Part shown: in pieces, positions 17,819 through 25,216 of the stretch | How positions within the stretch are numbered: position 1 is the first letter of the stretch | Layout: each line of letters begins with the position of its first letter | From: CAYGZL01 sp964354345 | GTDB lineage: Bacteria; Chloroflexota; Anaerolineae; Anaerolineales; UBA4823 | DNA: 38,560 bases | Assembly (NCBI GenBank): GCA_964354345.1 | Contig: CAYGZL010000069.1 | Span: forward strand, 1 to 38,560 | Reading direction: 5' to 3' | Made by a program: the position numbers and the translations under genes | The notes under the pieces: generated by a model | What the model was told of the DNA's origin: nothing | What the model saw: only the letters and a program-made list of their open reading frames with translations | The model's database searches: none

Positions 17819-20800
17819 ATGAGTCAGCGTATCATCGAAGATATTTATCCCCTCTCACCGATGCAAGAAGGCATGTTGTTTCATAGCCTGTACGCACCTG
17901 AAACAGGCATGTATTTTGAGCAGCTTACCTGTACACTAAACGGCGAATTGGATAGGCTCGCCTTTGAGCGCGCCTGGCAGCAAGCAGTTCAAAATAATCC
18001 TATCCTACGCACGTGTTTTCTGTGGGAGGATGTGGAACATCCGCTTCAGGTCGTTTTTAAACAGGTGGATTTCACAATCTCCTTTCACGATTGGAGAGAG
18101 ATCTCAGAAAATGAGCAACATCTAAAGCTGGAGTCGTTGCTCCGAACGGACCGTGAAGGTGGTTTTAACCTGGCAGAGGCTCCGCTGATGCGTTTAACCC
18201 TGATCCAATGTGGCGCGGATCTACACCAACTGATTTGGAGTCACCATCATCTTTTACTAGATGGTTGGTCGTTTCCACTCTTACTCAAGGAAGTATTTAC
18301 AACCTATGAAGCCTTTAGCCAGGGGAGGTCAATCTATCGACCCCCTGTTCGCCCTTATCGAGATTATATTTTCTGGTTACAAGCACAAGACTTAAACCAG
18401 GCTGAACTTTATTGGCGTGACCTCCTCAAAGGATTCACCGCGCCAACCCCCTTAGTCGTCGATCGATTGGTGGACGCAGAAAATAAATACGATACATCCG
18501 GGAAAGAAATGTCGGAACTACCGTTTCGACCGGAATTGCCCTCGGAACTACTGCTTCGACAGGAAGCTCCGATCATTAAGCGCCGGCTTTCTATCGAAGT
18601 GAGTAAGGCGTTGCGCAGTCTGGCTCAAGCCCAACAAGTCACACTTAACACCCTGGTTCAAGGCGCTTGGGCGACATTGCTCAGCCGGTATAGTGGCGAG
18701 TCGGATGTCGTTTTTGGATCCACGGTCTCGGGCCGTCCAGCCGAACTGGCTGGGGTTGATACAATGTTAGGATTATTTATAAATACCTTACCGGTCCGCG
18801 TGCACATTAATCCCGAACGATTATTGGGTGAATGGTTGCGTGAAATTCAAAGCGGGCAGGCAGCCCATCGGCAATTTGAATATACACCTCTGGTACGCAT
18901 TCAGGAATGGAGCGACATCCCGCGTGGCATCCCCCTCTTCGATAGCATTCTTGTCTTTGAAAATTATCCCATCGACGCCTCGTTGAATGAGCTCGAAACT
19001 ACTGTTTCGCCTGGCCGCCTGCAAATCCAGGATGTACGTCACGTAGCCAGTACGAATTATCCTCTAACCCTGGTCATATCTCCCGGAGCAGAGATCGGAA
19101 TTGAGCTAGCTTATGACAGCCAGCGTTTCGATCGAGGTACAATTATTCGCTTAATCGGTCATTATGCCACCTTACTGGAGGGGATGGTTGGTGGAGCCGA
19201 TCAGAAACTGGCAGAATTACCCCTGTTAACCCAGGTTGAGCAAGACCAACTATTGGTAGGTTGGAATTCGGCCCCATTGGCTTTACCAGAACCAGCTCTG
19301 ATGCATCGTTTGTTTGAAACGCAGGCAAGTCAGACTCCGCAGGCAGTCGCCGTAATATTCAGCACGACTCGAGCTGTGGCTGAAAAGGAAATCTCTGGCA
19401 GCGACGGACCGGAATTACCGTTCCGCTCGGAACTACCGTTTCGCTATGTTTCGCAGAAAGCAACTGTAACGCCGGGCAGTACCGAAAGCCAACTGCAATT
19501 AACTTACTTTGCGCTAAATCAACGCGCTGACCGTCTGGCGGATTACTTACGGGCATCAGGTGTTGGTCCAGATGTGCTGGTGGCAATCTGCCTGGAGCGC
19601 TCTATCAACCTGGTAGTGGCTATTTTGGGTGTGCTGAAAGCGGGGGGCGCTTATCTACCGCTTGATCCGAATTATCCTCTCGAGCGGTTGACCTTCATGT
19701 TACAGGATGCTGCGCTGGGTTTACAATTGCCAGTTCTGCTCACACAGACGGATCTCGTCGAGCGATTTCCTGTTTTTCGAGCGACTTTTGTTGCCGGTCA
19801 TATTATTTGCCTGGATGCAGATTGGCCGATGATTGGTGCCGATCTCATTGCAAAGGATACCGCGTCTATTACGCAGAGTCCGGATACCCTCGCTTATGTG
19901 ATCTATACTTCTGGGTCAACAGGTACGCCGAAAGGTGTGATGGTCAGCCACCGCTCATTGGTGAATCACGCACTTAACCTGACCAGACAGCTTGATTTGC
20001 ATCCTGGAGACCGGATGCTACAATTTATCTCGCTCAGCTTCGACGCCGCGGGGGAGGAGATCTTCCCAACCCTAATGAGTGGATCCTCATTGGTATTGCC
20101 TGAAAGCAGTCGAGAAATCAGCGGAGCTGAGTTGATCCGCTACTGCGATCAACAGCAGATAACAATTCTCCACCTGCCCGCCGCATTTTGGCACCAATGT
20201 GTTGATGAAATGGTTGCCGAAAAGATTGCTGTACCGCACAGTCTGAGGGTACTATTTATCGGGGGTGAAGCTCCAGCGATTGACAGGCTCGAGTCCTGGC
20301 AAAAGATGGGCGGGCAAGAGATTGTAGTCATCAATGGCTATGGCCCAACAGAGACAACCATTACAGCTACCACCTACCGCATAGAAGCCGACATTGGGGA
20401 ATTGCCAGACCGACCGGAACTACTGTTCCGCAATTACCGTTTCGGCCGGAACTACTGTTCCGACGGGTTGCCGATCGGGAAACCGTTGAGCAACGTGCAA
20501 GTGTATGTTGTATCTCCCTCAAATATTAAAAACCTGGTACCTGTGCATGTTACCGGAGAATTATTAATTGGCGGGTCAGGTGTCGCGCGTGGATATTTGA
20601 ATCGGGTAGAGTTAACCAATGAAAAATTCATATCGAATCCATTTGGAGATGGGAAGGTATACCGTACCGGCGATCTGGTGCGTTACCTTCCAGATGGTAA
20701 CCTGGTATTCATTGGACGGGTAGATGATCAGGTTAAGCTGCGCGGCTTTCGGATTGAGTTAGGAGAAATTGAAGCAAGCTTGAGAAGCTACCGCTCAAAC

Positions 20801-23800
20801 GCAGGTCAATCAGTTATTAAAGATGTTGCAGTGATTGTCAGACAGGATCAATTAGATAAAAGAACTACCGTTTCGCCCGGAACTACTGTTCCACCGGGTA
20901 TTGGAGAAAAACGCCTGGTGGCGTACCTGGTACTGGCAGACGGGATTACCAGGTTGCCCGTTACAGAAATTATTGGTTATTTACGCACCCGCTTGCCTGA
21001 ATATATGCTGCCCGTAGCGTTCGTAAGCCTGGCAGCTTTACCTCTGACTCCTGGCGGAAAAGTTGATCGCCGGGCTCTATTGGCCATGCCAGCGCCGGAT
21101 CTTCCCCATGAAATCCGCCCGCCTGGGAGTGTGGTTGCACCCCGCTCAGCGGTGGAAGAAATCCTGGCGGGCTTGTGGATCGATGTTTTACAGCCGGAAC
21201 TACCATTCCGCGATGTCCCGCTGAGTATGTATGACAATTTCTTCGAGTTGGGGGGACATTCGCTTAAAGCGACTCAACTGCTCTCTCGCATCCGCCAGAC
21301 ATTTCAGGTAGAAGTTCGCTTACGAAGTTTATTCGATGCACCAACTATCGCAGGGATGGCCAAAACTGTAGAAACAGCGCTGGCAGCCACTCGGCTTCCT
21401 GCCGCCGGGCTTCCTGTCGCCATTCCGCCTCTACCCAGAGACCAGGCTACGGGAACTTTACTCGATACTACACCATTATCCTTCTCACAACAGCGGTTGT
21501 GGTTCCTGGACCAGCTCGATCCGGGTAACCTGTCCTACAACATTCCAACTGTGGTGAGTATCAGCGGCGATCTTAACCCAGATGCTCTGGAGGAAGCGCT
21601 AAATCAAGTCATTCAACGGCATGAGGCCTTACGTACCACCTTTGTCTCTCGACCCGAAGCCACGGATTTTAGTGGAACTACTGTTCCGCCCGGGCCGGTC
21701 CAGGTGGTAGCGTCAGAGTTGCGGATTTCTTTACCAGTGGTTGATTTACGAATGGAACTACCGTTCCGCCAGATATCCCAGCCCGAGCGTGAGCAGGAAA
21801 TCCAAACTCATATCCGCCAGATCGTACTCAAACCATTCGATTTAGCGACCGGGCCGTTGCTACGGGGAGCTTTGTTGCGCGTTGCAGATACCGAATATAT
21901 CCTGGTCACTGTTTTACATCACATCATAGCCGACGGCTGGTCGATCGGGATACTTATTCGCGAGCTGACCGGGTATTACCAGGCAGCAGTTCTTAACCGT
22001 AGTGCGGATAAGAAAAATGGTCTAAACAGCCAACCCGGTGAGACAGTGGTTTATCGCCCCCCAGAGCTGGCTATCCAATACGCGGATTATGCTGCCTGGC
22101 AGCGCGGTTGGTTGCAAGGGGAGGAGTTGGAACGACAGCTCGAATATTGGACGAAACAGTTGGCTGGATGCCCCCCAGTACTGGATTTACCCACGGATCG
22201 TCCACGACCGGCTATAAAAACCTCGCATGGAGCAACCGAACATATCGAACTCTCTACCGAATTATCTACCGCCATCCGGGAATTATGCCATTCGGAAGGC
22301 GTCACCCTTTACATGGTGCTCTTGGCAGCTTACCAGATTATGCTATATCGTTACAGCAGCCAGGAGGATTTTTGTGTCGGCACTGCGATCGCCAATCGCA
22401 CCAGGCCCGAGCTGGAAGGGTTAATTGGTTTCTTCGTCAATACCCTGGTATTGCGCGCCGACCTGTCTGGTGAACCCAGTTTTCGAACACTGCTTCAGCG
22501 AGTACGCGAGACAGCTCTGGGCGCTTATGCCCACCAGGATATGCCGTTCGAGATGTTAGTCGAAACCCTTCAGCCGACGCGCAACCTGAGTTACACCCCT
22601 CTTTTCCAGGTGGGTTTTGATTTTCAAGAGACACCGGGTGGGGTACCGAATCTACCGTTCCGCAATCTTGGCTCTAATGTCTCACGGTTGCAGGGGGTCG
22701 AAATACCGGGTTTGAAGATCGATCCGATGGAGGTCCAGGCTGGGATTGCTCAGTTCGATATGTTGCTTTCCATGGGGCGTGCCCCACAAGGGATCATTGG
22801 ATCAATCGAATACAATACCGATTTATATGATCGTTCGACGATCCAACGTTTCCTGGCGCATTTTCAAACTTTACTCAAAGCCGCTGTTAAAGATCCTGAC
22901 CGATCCATCACATCCCTGGACATACTGACTGAAGACGAACGCCGCCGGATCTTGGTGGAATGGAACCAGACTGCTGCACCATTTCCCCATGATCAAACCA
23001 TTCATCAACGCTTTGAAGATCAAGTCAACCAACGGCCCGAAGCGACTGCCTTGATATATGAAAACCAGGTCATAAGTTATAGAGAATTGAACCGGCGCGC
23101 CAATCAACTGGCGTATTACTTACAAACCCTGGGCGTTGGACCTGATGTACTCGTAGGGATTTCTACCGAACGGTCAATCGAGATGATTGTTGGTATCTTG
23201 GGGACTCTAAAAGCGGGTGGTGCGTACATACCTCTCGACCCGAATTATCCTGCCGACCGGCTCTCCTTCATGTTGGCAGATTCTCGAGTGCAGTTCCTGC
23301 TTACCCAGGAACACCTTCGTGAACGGTTCATAGAGCAGACCGGAACTACCATTCCGCCCGGAACTACCGTTCCGCTAGTCATCTGTCTCGACACAGATTG
23401 GCAACCGCCAGGCCGCGTAGGGGTCGACCTGTGTGTCGACCCCGACCTGTGTGTCGACCCCGATCCGGCGTCCTGCCGCCCGGCACTCAATTCCACCCGG
23501 AACTACCGTTCCGCAAGACCAGTCCCAACGATCACGGCACCGGATTATGACCCGGAACTACCGTTCCGCACGGAACTACCGTTCAGCAATCCTCCCTGCC
23601 GGGCTACCCCCGGTGATCTGGCGTATGTGATTTATACCTCGGGTTCTACCGGCAAACCTAAAGGCACATTACTGCGTCATCGCGGGCTGGTCAACCTGGT
23701 TGAAGCCCAACGCACCACCTTTCAAATCCAGGAAGGTAGCCGGGTGCTACAGTTTTCACCCTTAAGTTTTGATGCTTCAGTGTGGGAGATATTCATGGCG

Positions 23801-25216
23801 CTTGCGAATGGGGCGGCATTAATCCTGGCACGCCAGGAGACACTCGCCTCTGGCCTGGACTTAATCCGATTTATTAAGCAGCAAAAAGTCACCACAATAA
23901 CCCTCCCCCCCTCGTTGTTGGCGACCTTGCCGGCTGATCAAATAACTGCCGAGGCTTTACCTGATTTGCGAACTGTGATCGCAGCTGGCGAGGCTTGTAC
24001 GCAGGGAATCGTCGCACGCTGGGCTCCTGGAAGACATTTTTTTAACGCTTACGGACCAACCGAAACAACGGTCTGCGCCTCTTGGGCATCCGTGAATGAA
24101 AACCAGGCAGGTGACCCACCGATTGGCCATCCTTTGCCGAATATGCGCCTGTATGTTTGCGATTCACACCAACAGCCTGTGCCAGTGGGAGTCCCAGGAG
24201 AGTTACTCGTCGGTGGGGTAGGGGTCGCTAAAGGGTATCTGAATCGCCCTGATTTGACGGCGGAAAAGTTTATTCCTGATCCCTTTGGGGGGCGCTTGCA
24301 ACCTGGTGTCAGTTTGATAAAAAGTACCGCAACCCTCTATCGAACGGGCGACCTGGTTCGTTACCGGTCAGATGGGAACCTGGAATTTCTAGGGCGGATA
24401 GACCAACAGGCCAAGGTGCGCGGTTTCCGAATTGAACTTGGTGAAGTCGAGGCTGCACTACGGCAGTATGAGGATGGTGATGGGCACCGGCTGCGTGAGG
24501 TAGCCGTGATTGTCCGTGGGGACACGCCCGACGACCGGCGTCTGGTTGCTTACATTATTCCTGGTGTAGGACAGGCCGGAACTACTGTTTCGCCCGGAAC
24601 TACTGTTTCGCCCGGCAGCGGTTCACCCGAAGATAGTGCTATCTTAATCAACAACCTGCGGAAATACCTGCGCCAGACTCTGCCTGAATATATGATTCCT
24701 TCAGGATTCGTGATTTTAGAGGCATTGCCTCTTTCTCCGAGTGGAAAAGTTGATCGCAAGGCTTTGTCTCAGCCGGAACTACTGTTCCGCGATGCACCGC
24801 ACGATTTACGCCAACAGGTGGGGAGTATTTATCTGGCGCCGCGTACTCCAATCGAATTGGAATTAGCACGCCTCACAGCTGCTCTGCTTAACATTCCATG
24901 GATAGGTGAACAATCACCGGTGGGTGTTAATGATAATTTCTTTGAGTTGGGTGGACACTCCCTTCTGGCTACCCAATTTATCTCCAGAATGCGCTCTGCT
25001 TTTCAAGTTGAGTTGCCTCTCCGGGTTTTATTTGAACATCCCACCATTGCTGAATTGGCAATAGAAATAGAAAAATCCCAACAAACCGGCGCCCATCCTC
25101 CTGGAACTACCGTTCCGCCCGGAACTACTGTTCCGCCGCCAGCTATCCAGGCTGTCTCCAGGGAGGCCCGTCGAATGAAACGTTCGCAGGTAGAAGGTTC
25201 GAATAACAATGAGTGA
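17819..25216 (+). CDS. Dimodular NRPS: C(D-accepting)-A-T-C-A(Phe)-T, rich in in-frame repeats
   Basis: This 2465-aa synthetase adds two residues and has the same architecture as gene 2, which suggests duplication. Approximate spans: C1 8-445, A1 494-1087, T1 1105-1187 (Ser 1148), C2 1217-1680, A2 1724-2314, T2 2337-2420 (Ser 2381). A tail ends SREARRMKRSQVEG, a type seen at NRPS C-termini and possibly a docking element. C1 starts YPLSPMQEGMLFH, matching the upstream E domain. A2 has the Phe pocket DAWTIAAVC; A1 reads DAEHFGGIT, close to gene 2 A1. At least 23 copies of the 17-bp palindrome are embedded, plus an 18-bp GTCGAC direct repeat. They account for most of its extra length over gene 2. 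Core motifs (HHLLLDG, HHIIADG, A3, A5, YRTGDL, LGGHSL) are untouched. The stop overlaps the gene 5 start by 8 bp. Confidence 0.96.
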   Translation: MSQRIIEDIYPLSPMQEGMLFHSLYAPETGMYFEQLTCTLNGELDRLAFERAWQQAVQNNPILRTCFLWEDVEHPLQVVFKQVDFTISFHDWREISENEQHLKLESLLRTDREGGFNLAEAPLMRLTLIQCGADLHQLIWSHHHLLLDGWSFPLLLKEVFTTYEAFSQGRSIYRPPVRPYRDYIFWLQAQDLNQAELYWRDLLKGFTAPTPLVVDRLVDAENKYDTSGKEMSELPFRPELPSELLLRQEAPIIKRRLSIEVSKALRSLAQAQQVTLNTLVQGAWATLLSRYSGESDVVFGSTVSGRPAELAGVDTMLGLFINTLPVRVHINPERLLGEWLREIQSGQAAHRQFEYTPLVRIQEWSDIPRGIPLFDSILVFENYPIDASLNELETTVSPGRLQIQDVRHVASTNYPLTLVISPGAEIGIELAYDSQRFDRGTIIRLIGHYATLLEGMVGGADQKLAELPLLTQVEQDQLLVGWNSAPLALPEPALMHRLFETQASQTPQAVAVIFSTTRAVAEKEISGSDGPELPFRSELPFRYVSQKATVTPGSTESQLQLTYFALNQRADRLADYLRASGVGPDVLVAICLERSINLVVAILGVLKAGGAYLPLDPNYPLERLTFMLQDAALGLQLPVLLTQTDLVERFPVFRATFVAGHIICLDADWPMIGADLIAKDTASITQSPDTLAYVIYTSGSTGTPKGVMVSHRSLVNHALNLTRQLDLHPGDRMLQFISLSFDAAGEEIFPTLMSGSSLVLPESSREISGAELIRYCDQQQITILHLPAAFWHQCVDEMVAEKIAVPHSLRVLFIGGEAPAIDRLESWQKMGGQEIVVINGYGPTETTITATTYRIEADIGELPDRPELLFRNYRFGRNYCSDGLPIGKPLSNVQVYVVSPSNIKNLVPVHVTGELLIGGSGVARGYLNRVELTNEKFISNPFGDGKVYRTGDLVRYLPDGNLVFIGRVDDQVKLRGFRIELGEIEASLRSYRSNAGQSVIKDVAVIVRQDQLDKRTTVSPGTTVPPGIGEKRLVAYLVLADGITRLPVTEIIGYLRTRLPEYMLPVAFVSLAALPLTPGGKVDRRALLAMPAPDLPHEIRPPGSVVAPRSAVEEILAGLWIDVLQPELPFRDVPLSMYDNFFELGGHSLKATQLLSRIRQTFQVEVRLRSLFDAPTIAGMAKTVETALAATRLPAAGLPVAIPPLPRDQATGTLLDTTPLSFSQQRLWFLDQLDPGNLSYNIPTVVSISGDLNPDALEEALNQVIQRHEALRTTFVSRPEATDFSGTTVPPGPVQVVASELRISLPVVDLRMELPFRQISQPEREQEIQTHIRQIVLKPFDLATGPLLRGALLRVADTEYILVTVLHHIIADGWSIGILIRELTGYYQAAVLNRSADKKNGLNSQPGETVVYRPPELAIQYADYAAWQRGWLQGEELERQLEYWTKQLAGCPPVLDLPTDRPRPAIKTSHGATEHIELSTELSTAIRELCHSEGVTLYMVLLAAYQIMLYRYSSQEDFCVGTAIANRTRPELEGLIGFFVNTLVLRADLSGEPSFRTLLQRVRETALGAYAHQDMPFEMLVETLQPTRNLSYTPLFQVGFDFQETPGGVPNLPFRNLGSNVSRLQGVEIPGLKIDPMEVQAGIAQFDMLLSMGRAPQGIIGSIEYNTDLYDRSTIQRFLAHFQTLLKAAVKDPDRSITSLDILTEDERRRILVEWNQTAAPFPHDQTIHQRFEDQVNQRPEATALIYENQVISYRELNRRANQLAYYLQTLGVGPDVLVGISTERSIEMIVGILGTLKAGGAYIPLDPNYPADRLSFMLADSRVQFLLTQEHLRERFIEQTGTTIPPGTTVPLVICLDTDWQPPGRVGVDLCVDPDLCVDPDPASCRPALNSTRNYRSARPVPTITAPDYDPELPFRTELPFSNPPCRATPGDLAYVIYTSGSTGKPKGTLLRHRGLVNLVEAQRTTFQIQEGSRVLQFSPLSFDASVWEIFMALANGAALILARQETLASGLDLIRFIKQQKVTTITLPPSLLATLPADQITAEALPDLRTVIAAGEACTQGIVARWAPGRHFFNAYGPTETTVCASWASVNENQAGDPPIGHPLPNMRLYVCDSHQQPVPVGVPGELLVGGVGVAKGYLNRPDLTAEKFIPDPFGGRLQPGVSLIKSTATLYRTGDLVRYRSDGNLEFLGRIDQQAKVRGFRIELGEVEAALRQYEDGDGHRLREVAVIVRGDTPDDRRLVAYIIPGVGQAGTTVSPGTTVSPGSGSPEDSAILINNLRKYLRQTLPEYMIPSGFVILEALPLSPSGKVDRKALSQPELLFRDAPHDLRQQVGSIYLAPRTPIELELARLTAALLNIPWIGEQSPVGVNDNFFELGGHSLLATQFISRMRSAFQVELPLRVLFEHPTIAELAIEIEKSQQTGAHPPGTTVPPGTTVPPPAIQAVSREARRMKRSQVEGSNNNE
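18514..18560 (+). repeat. Cluster of palindromic repeats at the gene 4 C1 mid-domain
   Basis: Full units start at 18514 (ELPFR) and 18544 (ELLLR), with a half unit GGAATTGCC at 18532 between them. The spacings of 18 and 12 nt keep one frame. The cluster lies about midway through the condensation domain, near the junction of its two lobes. Confidence 0.75.
18995..19011 (+). repeat. Palindromic repeat with compensated arms in gene 4 C1
   Basis: GAAACTACTGTTTCGCC encodes ETTVSP. Relative to GGAAC/GTTCC, both arms have changed to GAAAC/GTTTC, so the hairpin stays perfectly paired. Confidence 0.75.
19411..19446 (+). repeat. Tandem palindromic repeats before the A1 motif of gene 4 A1
   Basis: GGAATTACCGTTCCGC (19411) and GGAACTACCGTTTCGC (19429) are 18 bp apart and encode ELPFRSELPFR. 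Further degraded pieces (ATGTTTCGC, CAACTGTAACGCCGG) follow to about 19477. Confidence 0.8.
20416..20464 (+). repeat. Three palindromic repeat units after the A5 motif of gene 4 A1
   Basis: Units begin at 20416, about 20431 (lacking the GG) and 20448. Full units are 32 nt apart, so the frame switches from ELLFR to NYCS. The whole insert is close to 18 residues relative to gene 2 A1, where LPIGRP follows directly. Confidence 0.85.
20861..20896 (+). repeat. Tandem palindromic repeats between A8 and VAYLV of gene 4 A1
   Basis: AGAACTACCGTTTCGCCC and GGAACTACTGTTCCACCG encode RTTVSPGTTVPPG. Gene 2 A1 goes straight from REDIPG to DKRLVAY at this point, so these units are a clean insertion. Confidence 0.85.
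21196..21212 (+). repeat. Palindromic repeat inside the carrier domain of gene 4 module 1
   Basis: GGAACTACCATTCCGCG encodes ELPFR between the first helix and DNFFELGGHSL. This T domain is 6 residues longer than its gene 2 counterpart in this loop, which is one 18-nt unit. Confidence 0.8.
21674..21691 (+). repeat. Palindromic repeat in gene 4 C2, N-terminal lobe
   Basis: GGAACTACTGTTCCGCCC is a consensus copy encoding GTTVPP in the loop before the PVQVVA strand. Confidence 0.85.
21754..21770 (+). repeat. Palindromic repeat in gene 4 C2 (ELPFR frame)
   Basis: GGAACTACCGTTCCGCC follows VVDLRM. It is only 80 nt from the preceding copy but in a different reading frame. Confidence 0.85.
22648..22664 (+). 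repeat. Degenerate palindromic repeat in the gene 4 C2 late loop
   Basis: GAATCTACCGTTCCGCA encodes NLPFR. It sits in the same late-C-domain loop as the copies at 6580, 30264 and 37485. Confidence 0.6.
23342..23376 (+). repeat. Tandem palindromic repeats between A2 and A3 of gene 4 A2
   Basis: GGAACTACCATTCCGCCC and GGAACTACCGTTCCGCT, 18 bp apart, encode GTTIPPGTTVP. They begin a roughly 250-bp stretch made largely of repeats. Confidence 0.85.
23420..23461 (+). repeat. GTCGAC direct and inverted repeat (18-bp period)
   Basis: GGGGTCGAC (23420-23428) and GTCGACCCC (23435-23443) form a perfect 9-bp inverted repeat around CTGTGT. The unit GACCTGTGTGTCGACCCC occurs twice in tandem (23426 and 23444), encoding DLCVDP twice. 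It is unrelated in sequence to the GGAAC family but has the same in-frame 18-bp step. Confidence 0.85.
23499..23515 (+). repeat. Palindromic repeat in gene 4 A2 (NYRSA frame)
   Basis: GGAACTACCGTTCCGCA is read as RNYRSA, the third possible frame. It is in the same A2-A3 loop as its neighbours. Confidence 0.85.
23554..23588 (+). repeat. Tandem palindromic repeats just before the A3 motif of gene 4 A2
   Basis: Units at 23554 and 23572 encode ELPFRTELPFS. The second has lost the CCG arm (GTTCAGC). They lie about 35 nt before YVIYTSGSTG. Confidence 0.85.
24578..24613 (+). repeat. Tandem palindromic repeats between A8 and A10 of gene 4 A2
   Basis: Two identical units GGAACTACTGTTTCGCCC, 18 bp apart, encode GTTVSPGTTVSPG. 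Their identity suggests recent tandem duplication. Confidence 0.9.
24775..24791 (+). repeat. Palindromic repeat in the gene 4 A2-T2 linker
   Basis: GGAACTACTGTTCCGCG encodes ELLFR after SGKVDRKAL. It is in the same linker type as the copy at 15876. Confidence 0.85.
25103..25137 (+). repeat. Tandem palindromic repeats in the gene 4 C-terminal tail
   Basis: Units at 25103 and 25121 encode PGTTVPPGTTVPP between T2 and the terminal SREARRMKRS segment. They lengthen the linker to a possible docking element. Confidence 0.85.
25192..25197 (+). promoter_or_regulatory. Likely ribosome binding site of gene 5
   Basis: AGAAGG lies 11 nt before the ATG at 25209, inside the gene 4 coding region. It is a weak site, so coupling with termination of gene 4 eight bases into gene 5 is plausible. 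Confidence 0.4.

Larger units (their letters stand above)
17840..21390 (+). other. NRPS module C(D-accepting)-A-T, substrate unassigned (pocket DAEHFGGIT)
   Basis: HHLLLDG is at 18245-18265 and the carrier serine at 21260-21262. The A4 region is FDAAGEEIF, followed by ILHLPAAFW, FIGGEA and NGYGPTETTIT. It closely resembles gene 2 A1 (DAEHLGAIT), so the two modules probably load the same or similar residues. Each comes immediately before a Phe module. Confidence 0.75.
21470..25085 (+). other. NRPS module C-A-T, predicted L-Phe (pocket DAWTIAAVC)
   Basis: HHIIADG is at 21917-21937 and the carrier serine at 24959-24961. FDASVWE, TLPPS, VIAAGEA and NAYGPTETTVC give DAWTIAAVC, a classic Phe code. 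The region between the A2 and A3 motifs carries a repeat-built insertion absent from the gene 2 Phe module. Confidence 0.85.
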
